From positions 1-13,191 of the forward strand of contig JAAZDI010000355.1 of the NCBI GenBank assembly GCA_012512295.1: a DNA stretch of 13,191 nt, read 5' to 3'. The translations under genes and the position numbers were made by a program. The notes under the pieces are model-generated. The model saw only the letters and a program-made list of their open reading frames with translations, did no database searches and was not told where the DNA came from. Source of the stretch: Syntrophomonadaceae bacterium. Its GTDB lineage: Bacteria; Bacillota; Ch66; Ch109. The stretch's first letter is position 1. Each line of letters starts with the position of its first letter. Positions 6,314 to 12,790 of the stretch are shown here, in pieces.

Positions 6314-6889
6314 TCACTTATTCTCTTTAGTTAACGGAATGCTAGTCAGCTTCTTGTAAATTGGGCCTTCTCGGGTTAAAGTACTCTGCATTAAATCTAT
6401 CTGCTTAACCTCGAAGGTAACATCTTTAGGGATAAGTTTTAGATAGTTAGTGACTCTGACCGAAACCGGTGCTCCTTGTTTTATCCGGCCTAGCGTAAGG
6501 TGAGGCTGAAAACGTCTAGAGCCAAGGGAAAACCCTTGATCTAAAAGCTCTTGATGAATACGATTATGCAGGTCTCTCAGTCGAGCAATATCACCACCCA
6601 GCCCAACCCAGATTACTCTTGGACTTCTCCAATTAGGGAAGGCCCCTATTTCTTGCAAATCAAGAAGGAAAGAATCAGAGTTTAGAGTTGCCTTTTTTAA
6701 TCCTTCTTCAATCTGTGATAACCGTTCTTTCCTTGTCTCTCCAAGGAACTCCAGGGTCAAATGAAAGTTTTCTTTTTCAACCCATTTCACCAAAGATTCA
6801 TTTAACGGTAAACTTTGCTGAACCTGCTCCAATAGCTTGCGCACCTCTAAGGGCAAGTTAATGGCAATAAACAAACGTAAGCTAGTCAT
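6314..6889 (-). CDS. thpR: RNA 2',3'-cyclic phosphodiesterase / 2'-5' RNA ligase family (2H superfamily)
   Basis: Member of the ThpR (LigT) family, which hydrolyses 2',3'-cyclic phosphate ends of RNA and in vitro can join 2'-5' RNA ends; the cellular role is poorly known. The 191-residue product has both signature motifs: HLTL with His43 and Thr45 in NFHLTLEFLG, and HLTL with His130 and Thr132 in QPHLTLGR, on the usual two-lobed scaffold (starts LRLFIAINLP; IGAFPNWRSPRVIWVGL in the middle). The start ATG at 6889 has AAGGTG 7 bases upstream. It follows pncC by 79 bases and is probably co-transcribed with it; a weak terminator separates it from recA. With rny and ymdB it is the third RNA or cyclic-phosphate enzyme in the block. 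Confidence 0.95.
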   Translation of the reverse strand: MTSLRLFIAINLPLEVRKLLEQVQQSLPLNESLVKWVEKENFHLTLEFLGETRKERLSQIEEGLKKATLNSDSFLLDLQEIGAFPNWRSPRVIWVGLGGDIARLRDLHNRIHQELLDQGFSLGSRRFQPHLTLGRIKQGAPVSVRVTNYLKLIPKDVTFEVKQIDLMQSTLTREGPIYKKLTSIPLTKENK

Positions 6890-6943
6890 AAGTCGACACC
6901 TTGCTTAATAATTATTACCAAACATAAACTTATATGGTCGCAT

Positions 6944-6978
6944 GCTAAGCCAGCTGAAAATATGGAGCCTAGCTTAGC
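6944..6978 (-). other. Hairpin across the pncC stop codon
   Basis: Inverted repeat GCTAAGC / GCTTAGC (6944-6950, 6972-6978) with a further inner GCT/AGC pairing and a 10-base loop. The pncC stop (6971..6969) lies inside it. There is no T tract on either strand, so it is not a standard terminator; it could mark an mRNA processing or 3'-end stabilising site. Function unknown. Confidence 0.4.
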
Positions 6979-7469
6979 CGTTTGGTACTCTCCAAATAAA
7001 GCTGAATTAGCTTTAAAGCTTCTAAAGCCGAATTTAGGCGCACCTGAGATCGATTTCCAGAAAATTGCCTTCTGATAACGCTGGTTGAACCTTCACTGGC
7101 CAAAGCTAGGTACACCAAACCAACCGGCTTATGTTGACTACCTCCTCCTGGTCCAGCGATCCCGGTAATTGCTACGCCTAGCTGAACGTGGCACTGTTTG
7201 CGTATTCCTTCCGCCATCTCTTGCGCGGTTAATTCACTTACCGCGCCCCATTTAGCCAAAGTCTCAGAATTTACTCCTAGCAGATCCAGTTTAGCCTGAT
7301 TACTGTAACTTATTACCCCGCCGTAAAAGTATTCGGAACTGCCGGGCACTATGGTCAAAATATAACCAAGCAATCCGCCAGTGCAAGATTCGGCTACTGC
7401 AATCTGCCAACCTCTTTCCTTCAGTTGATGACCAACTATACTTGTTAACCGAAAAAGCTCTTTCTTCAA
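6969..7469 (-). CDS. pncC: Nicotinamide-nucleotide amidohydrolase PncC (stand-alone CinA C-terminal domain)
   Basis: Deamidates nicotinamide mononucleotide to nicotinic acid mononucleotide in NAD salvage. The 166-residue product covers only the CinA C-terminal domain and is complete for stand-alone PncC. Motifs: AESCTGGLL with the probable catalytic Ser29, GGVISYSNQAK (Tyr55, Lys60), GAVSELTAQEMAEG (75-88), and AITGIAGPGGGS followed by KPVGLVYLAL. The start is TTG at 7469, with AGAGG 5 bases upstream. In many Bacillota this position (between pgsA and recA) holds full-length CinA of about 410 residues, whose N-terminal MoCF/COG1058 domain is missing here; no remnant of it is seen upstream, where the sequence is AT-rich spacer and a terminator. 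Confidence 0.94.
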   Translation of the reverse strand: MKKELFRLTSIVGHQLKERGWQIAVAESCTGGLLGYILTIVPGSSEYFYGGVISYSNQAKLDLLGVNSETLAKWGAVSELTAQEMAEGIRKQCHVQLGVAITGIAGPGGGSQHKPVGLVYLALASEGSTSVIRRQFSGNRSQVRLNSALEALKLIQLYLESTKRLS

Positions 7470-7606
7470 TTGTTCCTCTTTACCCTCTCTCTTAATTATT
7501 AATCCCCCTTACTTCAATTAATTACTTCTTACAAGGTACCATCAACTAACTTTAAAAGTCAATCAGTATCACTACAATAAAATTACGAATTACATTACAA
7601 TAAATA

Positions 7607-7630
7607 AGACCGCCTCAACAAGGACGGTCT
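7607..7630 (-). terminator. Terminator of the FtsH-like gene
   Basis: On the minus strand AGACCG, a bulged T, CCT, the loop TGTTG, AGG, CGGTCT (9 bp in total), followed by TATTTATTG. It lies about 33 bases past the stop of the protease gene and separates it from pncC-thpR. Confidence 0.68.
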
Positions 7631-7662
7631 ATACTTAACATGTCACATTTAGTTATGTCACA

Positions 7663-9171
7663 TTAAGCTATAATCTGGTTGGGTGGATAGGTACTCTCTC
7701 GTAGATATTTCCTCAAGTCGTCCCCAGGAATAGATTCGTTTTCTACCAGTAGTCCGGCAACAGCTTGAATACAATAACGATAGGTATTAATCGCTTGCTT
7801 CACCCAACGCTCTTGAATAGCAATAATATCCTTAATCGCTTGATTCAAAGCTTCTTGAGAAAGAGTCTCTTTACAAACTATCCCTAAATGCGAAAGGCCA
7901 GATAAAACAATCTGGCGAGCCATTCGTGCCGCCTCTTCAAAGTCACTACTGGAACCAGTACTGCGTTCTCCTAACACGATCTCCTCAGCCACTGCTCCAC
8001 CCAGGCAAATCATAATTTGCTTTTCCATAAAGGATCGAGTATACAGGTATTGGTCTTCTTCTGGAGTTCGACGGACATAACCCAAGGCTGATCCCCGGGG
8101 AGTAATAGTTACCCGAGCTACGGAGTTGGGACGTACTAGCTCACTCACTACCGCATGCCCAGCCTCATGAATGGCCACTCTGTTAAGCTCTTCAACCGTT
8201 GGGTGCCGATCCAGCTTTTCACCCATAATCACCTTATCAATCGCTTCTCTAAGATGTTCCTGAGATATTAGCTCTGCATCCTCCCTTAGAGCTAAGACAG
8301 CGGCTTCGTTAACTAAACTCTCCAAATGAGCCCCGGAAAAGCCAAAAGTTTCGCGAGCAATTTGTTCCAAATCAATAGATTGGTCAAGCGGTTTATTGCG
8401 AGAATGAAGGTGCAGTATCTCCAATCTGCCTTCACGATCTGGTAAATCTACGCGAACCTGACGGTCAAAGCGGCCTGGTCGTAATAGTGCTGGGTCAAGT
8501 AAATCCATCCGGTTAGTCGCCCCAATAACCAAGACTTTAATCTGTTCTTCGGTAGAAATACCGTCCATCTCCACCAACAACTGGTTTAATGTTTGGTCAT
8601 ATTCAAGGTGACTGCTATGAGTCCCTCGTTTTCCACCCAGAACCTCAATCTCGTCAATAAAAATAATCGCGCTTTTCTTCCCCTGCTTTCGGGCAGTATC
8701 CCGAGCTGATCGAAAAAGGCTGCGTACCCGTTGCGCCCCTACTCCGGCATAGACCTCAATAAACTCCGAACCACTAACAGCAGAATAAACAGAATTAGTA
8801 TAAGACGCTGCTGCTTTAGCCAGTAAAGTCTTGCCTGTTCCAGGTGGACCGGTTAACAAAATACCCCGCAAGGGACGAATCCCCATCTTTCGAACCTTAT
8901 CCGCCTGAAGAATAAATTCTAGGGCTTCTTTTAATTCTTGTTTGGCCGTAGCCTGTCCGCCAATGTCCTCAAAAGGCAGTTCTTTACTTATAGTAGTCTG
9001 GCCAATTGTCGTTTGCCGTAGAATCCCTTTTTGGTCAAGAAAAAAGAAGATCAGTATTCCAAAACCGCCTAAAATAAGCAAGGGAGTAATATTATATCCC
9101 ATTATTAGCAAATATCCCAGGATTCCTAAGCCAGCTCCAATAGCAACCCCTGTCCAATTATTTCTTTTCAC
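7663..9171 (-). CDS. Compact FtsH-family membrane AAA+ zinc metalloprotease
   Basis: ATP-dependent protease expected to extract and degrade membrane proteins. With the start chosen the protein has 502 residues, about 100 fewer than typical FtsH. Two membrane segments (about 6-24 and 29-46) are separated by only a few residues, so the usual extracytoplasmic domain is absent. The AAA domain has Walker A GPPGTGKT (108-115), Walker B IIFIDE (169-174) and the second region of homology with ATNRMDLLDPALLRPGRFDR (218-237). The protease has HEAGH (335-339) and a third zinc ligand Asp410 in TGSSSDFEEA. The pore-loop motif, normally FVG, reads YAG (about 141-143). The start is GTG at 9171, 6 bases after the GGAGG of a G-rich Shine-Dalgarno; an ATG at 9231 adds 20 residues but has no ribosome binding site. 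The unknown membrane protein lies directly upstream. It may be a second FtsH paralogue. Confidence 0.93.
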   Translation of the reverse strand: MKRNNWTGVAIGAGLGILGYLLIMGYNITPLLILGGFGILIFFFLDQKGILRQTTIGQTTISKELPFEDIGGQATAKQELKEALEFILQADKVRKMGIRPLRGILLTGPPGTGKTLLAKAAASYTNSVYSAVSGSEFIEVYAGVGAQRVRSLFRSARDTARKQGKKSAIIFIDEIEVLGGKRGTHSSHLEYDQTLNQLLVEMDGISTEEQIKVLVIGATNRMDLLDPALLRPGRFDRQVRVDLPDREGRLEILHLHSRNKPLDQSIDLEQIARETFGFSGAHLESLVNEAAVLALREDAELISQEHLREAIDKVIMGEKLDRHPTVEELNRVAIHEAGHAVVSELVRPNSVARVTITPRGSALGYVRRTPEEDQYLYTRSFMEKQIMICLGGAVAEEIVLGERSTGSSSDFEEAARMARQIVLSGLSHLGIVCKETLSQEALNQAIKDIIAIQERWVKQAINTYRYCIQAVAGLLVENESIPGDDLRKYLRESTYPPNQIIA

Positions 9172-9243
9172 GGCCACCCTCCCCCTAAGATGCAACTCCC
9201 ATTCCAAATAAATCTTGGGTTTTATGTCCATCTACAACAAAGC

Positions 9244-9795
9244 TCACTTTGCGTTTTTAACTGCCCCAGGTGACTCAAGGCCAGTTGCCCGTGGAATTAT
9301 CTCGTACAAATAATCTTCATCGTGGTTTAGATGAACATACAAATTGGCTTCATCAACGTAAACCTGGCATCCAGTCAATTGAGCCCTTTCCGCCTCTAGC
9401 TTGACCGTTTCGGCCATCTCTGTAAAATTCCCCCGAACGAGTGCTTCATAGATGGGATATTGCAGAGTATACATAACCTGTTCTAACTTCTCCGAACGGT
9501 GATCCACCAGCCGAATCTCAACTCCCTCAGCCCCTAAGTAATGAATGGATTTATCCCGAATATAGTTGTAGCTCTCTTTTAGGTTAGTCACTGGCCCCAA
9601 TTCAACTGTTAACACTTTCTTATCTGTTTCTTCTCGTAACGACCAATTAATTACTTCAGATCTCTGTTCCAGGGCATCACCCAGAGGACTTTTAACCAAA
9701 TATTGCTGATATAGCCAGTTGCCACCAACCAATAAGGCAAAAGCTAAAAGCATACCGACTAACACCGAGGTCCAGTGGACGTCTTTAAAAGACAA
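9244..9795 (-). CDS. Membrane-anchored protein of unknown function upstream of the FtsH-like protease
   Basis: I do not recognise the family. The 183-residue product has one N-terminal membrane segment (about 9-28, with VLVGMLLAFALLVGG) and a soluble mixed alpha/beta part rich in charged residues, probably outside the membrane if the N-terminus is inside. The soluble part contains LTVELGPVTNLKESYNYI and a C-terminal acidic region (NHDEDYLYEIIPRA); no catalytic motif is evident and there is only one cysteine. The start is TTG at 9795 with GGAGG 7 bases upstream. It ends 72 bases before the protease start and is probably co-transcribed with it, so a role as partner, adaptor or substrate-recognition subunit is possible but unproven. 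A possible -10 box lies at 9825-9830. Confidence 0.85.
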   Translation of the reverse strand: MSFKDVHWTSVLVGMLLAFALLVGGNWLYQQYLVKSPLGDALEQRSEVINWSLREETDKKVLTVELGPVTNLKESYNYIRDKSIHYLGAEGVEIRLVDHRSEKLEQVMYTLQYPIYEALVRGNFTEMAETVKLEAERAQLTGCQVYVDEANLYVHLNHDEDYLYEIIPRATGLESPGAVKNAK

Positions 9796-9824
9796 AAAAA
9801 CACCTCCCGGTCATACCTAAAACC

Positions 9825-9830
9825 ATTATA
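9825..9830 (-). promoter_or_regulatory. Possible -10 box before the unknown membrane protein
   Basis: On the minus strand a perfect TATAAT lies about 30 bases upstream of the TTG start at 9795, which gives a short leader with the Shine-Dalgarno. At 17 bases spacing the -35 region (GGGAAA) matches TTGACA at only three positions, so the call is weak. Confidence 0.33.
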
Positions 9831-9875
9831 CAACAACTCTCGCCAGTTTTCCCTAGGATTCAACTGGAAGGGACG

Positions 9876-10433
9876 TTACATGATTTCGGTTCCACCGTCT
9901 AGGTGTAATTCTTTGCGAAACCGCAAAAAATAATCTATACCTGAATACAGGGTAAAGAAAACAGCGATCCAGAGAGCACATTGATCAAAAGGAAAGTTAA
10001 TCAATCTAAAAGGAAAATTTTCTAATAAAATGGCCGAAATAGCTACAATCTGGGTGATTGTCTTTATTTTACCTAAAGGGCTAGCTGAAATAACTACCCC
10101 TTCTGATGCAGCCAGGGATCGCAGTCCACTTACTGCAAATTCGCGACCAAGAATAATGATGACCGGTAAAGCATGAATTTCATGCAACGCAACCAGAGAA
10201 ACTAGAGCTGCTGTCACCAACAACTTATCGGCCACTGGATCCATAAACTTTCCGAAAAGCGTGACCTGGCGTCGTGAACGAGCTAAATACCCATCTAAAC
10301 CATCGGTCATAGACGCGATAATAAATATTCCAGCTGCTAAATACTTGCCATATGGACTCTTGACAAAAAGTAAAATTAAAAATACCGGTATAAGAATTAC
10401 TCTACCCAAGGTTAGTTTATTTGGCAGATTCAC
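9876..10433 (-). CDS. pgsA: CDP-diacylglycerol--glycerol-3-phosphate 3-phosphatidyltransferase
   Basis: Integral membrane enzyme for the committed step of phosphatidylglycerol synthesis: CDP-diacylglycerol plus glycerol 3-phosphate gives phosphatidylglycerophosphate and CMP. The 185-residue product has the complete CDP-alcohol phosphatidyltransferase signature DGLDGYLAR...G...D...D with Asp44, Asp47, Gly48, Ala51, Arg52, Gly61, Asp65 and Asp69, and several membrane segments. The N-terminus NLPNKLTLGR is typical. I chose GTG at 10433, with GGGAGG 6 bases upstream; the in-frame TTG at 10448 would fall before that Shine-Dalgarno. The start overlaps the rimO stop by 17 bases, so translation is probably coupled. 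Confidence 0.96.
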   Translation of the reverse strand: MNLPNKLTLGRVILIPVFLILLFVKSPYGKYLAAGIFIIASMTDGLDGYLARSRRQVTLFGKFMDPVADKLLVTAALVSLVALHEIHALPVIIILGREFAVSGLRSLAASEGVVISASPLGKIKTITQIVAISAILLENFPFRLINFPFDQCALWIAVFFTLYSGIDYFLRFRKELHLDGGTEIM

Positions 10434-11817
10434 GCCGAACCTCCCCAATCAGGTCATAATAGTCGGCCTGACAAATTTTTATCTTGACCATATCTCCTAC
10501 CGAAAGTCTAGTTTTTAACGGATTTTGAATATAGACTAATCCATCAACCCCAGGTGCTTCCCGTTTTGAACGACCATACGCTTCTACCGTGATCTCGTTA
10601 TTGTTGTTCAATCCCTGACAGACTGTAAAGCCCTCCACCAAAACATCAAGAGATTTGCCCACCCATTCTTGGTTTTTTTCGAGGGAAATCTGCTGCTGGC
10701 ATTCCATCAAACGATTGTACCGGTCGATTTTGATATCCTCTGGTATTAACTTAGGTAATTCGGCGGCTTTCGTTCCTTGCTCTGCCGAGTAGGTGAAAGC
10801 ACCTACCCGGTCAAATCGAATCTCTTCCAGGAAAGCTAATAACCGGTTAAAAGCCTCCTCTGATTCTCCCGGATACCCAACAATAAATGAAGTTCGTAAG
10901 GTCAAGTCCGGTATATTTTCCCGCAGATCGGAAATTAATTCTCTCGTTTGATCAGGGTCCGCTGGACGATTCATTTGCCGCAAAACCGTCCGGTCAATGT
11001 GTTGTAACGGTAGGTCTATATAGGAACAAATTTTGGGAGACTCAGCCATCACTCTGATTAACTCAGGAGTAATGCGGGTGGGATATCCATACATCCATCT
11101 GATCCAGGTCAGATTTGAAATATGGGTTAATTCCTTAAGAAGATCAGCTAATACCGGAGTGCCATAAATATCTTCCCCGTAACGCGTAGTGTCCTGGGCA
11201 ATAAGGATAATTTCCTTTACTCCTGCCTGTACCAAGGCCTCTGCTTCTCGAACAACCGACTCTATAGGTCGACTTCGAAAACGACCGCGAATATCTGGAA
11301 TTGTGCAGTAGGAACATCGATTATCGCAACCTTCAGATACTTTGATATAGGCATAATGTCCCGGTGTCGATAATTTTCGCGGCCAGGACTCACTATACAA
11401 GAAAGACGGAGCCTCCATTGCCTCAACCCGTTCTCCGCCCAGTACTTTCTCGATTACCGGCACGATACGGTGGACTTCTCCAACACCGATCAAAGCATCA
11501 ATTTCGGGGAGTTCAGCCGCCAGTTCTTTCGCAAAACGTTGGACCAGGCAACCGGCAACAATAAGAGCCCGGCAGCGACCAAGCTCCTTGTATTGACTCA
11601 TTTCCAAGATGGTATTAATTGCTTCCTGCTGGGCTGACTTGATAAAACCACAGGTATTAATAATTAAAACATCTGCTTCCGCCTCGTCTATTGTTATCTG
11701 ACAGCCAGCTTGTTCCAAAAGCCCAAGCATCACTTCGGAATCAACCAGGTTTTTGGGGCATCCTAAACTAACCAGACCGACCTTAAGCTCAGCCATAACA
11801 GTCAAAGGTCTGCCCAT
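10417..11817 (-). CDS. rimO: Ribosomal protein uS12 methylthiotransferase RimO
   Basis: Radical-SAM enzyme that methylthiolates the conserved aspartate of ribosomal protein S12. The 466-residue product has the three family domains: an N-terminal methylthiotransferase domain binding an auxiliary [4Fe-4S] cluster (Cys20 in SLGCPKN, Cys56 in NTCGF, Cys90 in VAGC), the radical-SAM cluster motif CDNRCSYC (Cys164, Cys168, Cys171), and a C-terminal TRAM-type domain (about 398-460). SLGCPKN with NTCGFIKSA and the single C-terminal domain favour RimO over MiaB. The ATG at 11817 has a weak AAGG some 11 bases upstream; the ATG at 11796 (MAELKVGLVSLG) is closer to the usual family start but has no Shine-Dalgarno. 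pgsA overlaps its end. No convincing promoter was found in the 124 bases before it. Confidence 0.96.
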   Translation of the reverse strand: MGRPLTVMAELKVGLVSLGCPKNLVDSEVMLGLLEQAGCQITIDEAEADVLIINTCGFIKSAQQEAINTILEMSQYKELGRCRALIVAGCLVQRFAKELAAELPEIDALIGVGEVHRIVPVIEKVLGGERVEAMEAPSFLYSESWPRKLSTPGHYAYIKVSEGCDNRCSYCTIPDIRGRFRSRPIESVVREAEALVQAGVKEIILIAQDTTRYGEDIYGTPVLADLLKELTHISNLTWIRWMYGYPTRITPELIRVMAESPKICSYIDLPLQHIDRTVLRQMNRPADPDQTRELISDLRENIPDLTLRTSFIVGYPGESEEAFNRLLAFLEEIRFDRVGAFTYSAEQGTKAAELPKLIPEDIKIDRYNRLMECQQQISLEKNQEWVGKSLDVLVEGFTVCQGLNNNNEITVEAYGRSKREAPGVDGLVYIQNPLKTRLSVGDMVKIKICQADYYDLIGEVRRESAK

Positions 11818-11906
11818 AGTAATGATCGCCTTCCTTACTTATAATTACCACAGCAAAATAAATACTTGTCTAATTTTCTTGGTATTAAAATTTAGTTGGT
11901 TAGTTG

Positions 11907-11935
11907 TTATATAGCGTTATTATATAGCGTTATTA
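11907..11935. repeat. Two tandem copies of a 13-bp AT-rich unit after rodZ
   Basis: Perfect head-to-tail copies of TTATATAGCGTTA at 11907-11919 and 11920-11932, plus three bases (TTA) of a third. The array ends 6 bases from the rodZ stop codon. Its unit length equals that of the array after ymdB, though the sequence differs. Confidence 0.88.
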
Positions 11936-11941
11936 GTATCT

Positions 11942-12760
11942 TTAGTTATCATTTATTGAAAATTCTTGTTTGACTACGGTATTAGAACTGTCAAGATAAC
12001 CAACAGACTGGCCGTTTTTAAAAACCTCAACACTTCTGGCATTACCCAGATGGATAAAAATTCTCTCGTTGGCTGTGAATTTACGATAATCACCCTTAAC
12101 CAGGGTCCCACTAAACTCTTCTTTGCCGTCAACCACAATACTCATCCAGCACCGATCTTCACGAACGTATAGTTCAAGAATTAAACCAGCGACCGGCCCA
12201 ACCTCACCCGAATCCACTGACGGGGTGGAAGGAGAATTGTCTTGATTATACTCTTCTGGGTTAATCGCAGGGGTTACGTCAGTTGGTTTATTAGAATCAT
12301 CTGTTTCAGCGTTTTCGGTAGTGCTGCTGGGTATAAAACTAGTCGGTTCAGTATTCTCCTTATTTCCATACACTTGATAAACCCCGACTATTAAGGCTAG
12401 TACCACCAGAATCGCTATAAGTTTGCTGAGCAACCCGGCATTTGGAAGCTGGAACATTGACCGGCCAGGCCGGCCGTTTCTTTTTCTCCCGTTAGCTCCT
12501 TTATTTACTGGCACGGGAGTATTTAAAGCATTTTTCAAGGCTTCGGTTAATTCAGCTACCTCCTCATTCTGAAAGCCAAGAAAACGGGCATAATTTTTTA
12601 AAAAACCTATCGAATACACCTGATCAGGCAACTCCTGATAATCCTCATTTTCTAAAGCTTCCAGGTAGCGCCGGTTTATTTTAGTGATCTCTTCTACTTG
12701 GGCCAGCGAGATATTCTTCTTTTCTCTGACCACTCTGAGAGTTGATCCAATCTCGATCAC
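11942..12760 (-). CDS. rodZ: RodZ-family protein (helix-turn-helix, membrane segment, DUF4115)
   Basis: Bitopic membrane protein related to RodZ/YmfM, which links the actin-like MreB cytoskeleton to cell-wall elongation. The 272-residue product has an N-terminal Xre-like helix-turn-helix (about 4-70; LAQVEEITKINRRYLEALE, then YSIGFLKNYARFLG), a basic stretch (about 87-100, RKRNGRPGR), one membrane segment (about 111-131), a low-complexity Ser/Thr/Pro/Asn-rich linker (about 135-190) and a C-terminal DUF4115-type beta domain (about 192-270, with WMSIVVDGKEEFSGTL). The start is GTG at 12760 with AGGAGG 8 bases upstream. It follows mnmH by 30 bases and is probably co-transcribed with it. The position before pgsA agrees with ymfM in B. 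subtilis. MreB binding is inferred from the family only. Confidence 0.9.
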   Translation of the reverse strand: MIEIGSTLRVVREKKNISLAQVEEITKINRRYLEALENEDYQELPDQVYSIGFLKNYARFLGFQNEEVAELTEALKNALNTPVPVNKGANGRKRNGRPGRSMFQLPNAGLLSKLIAILVVLALIVGVYQVYGNKENTEPTSFIPSSTTENAETDDSNKPTDVTPAINPEEYNQDNSPSTPSVDSGEVGPVAGLILELYVREDRCWMSIVVDGKEEFSGTLVKGDYRKFTANERIFIHLGNARSVEVFKNGQSVGYLDSSNTVVKQEFSINDN

Positions 12761-12790
12761 TATTTGGGCCTCCTTTATCCTGGATAGGTT

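Noticed and set aside
7470..7606. Promoter for pncC-thpR after the protease terminator.
   Set aside because: Only weak matches were seen (TTGACT with a poor -10 at 18 bases; TTGTAG with TAAAGT at 17 bases). One is expected functionally, but I cannot choose.
9850..9882. Inverted repeat CCAGTT/AACTGG after pgsA as a terminator.
   Set aside because: A stem of only 6 bp with a long loop and no T tract; the next gene may be co-transcribed.
11818..11941. Promoter for rimO.
   Set aside because: TAGACA is present but no good -10 lies at 16-18 bases; rimO may be read from the upstream mnmH-rodZ transcript.
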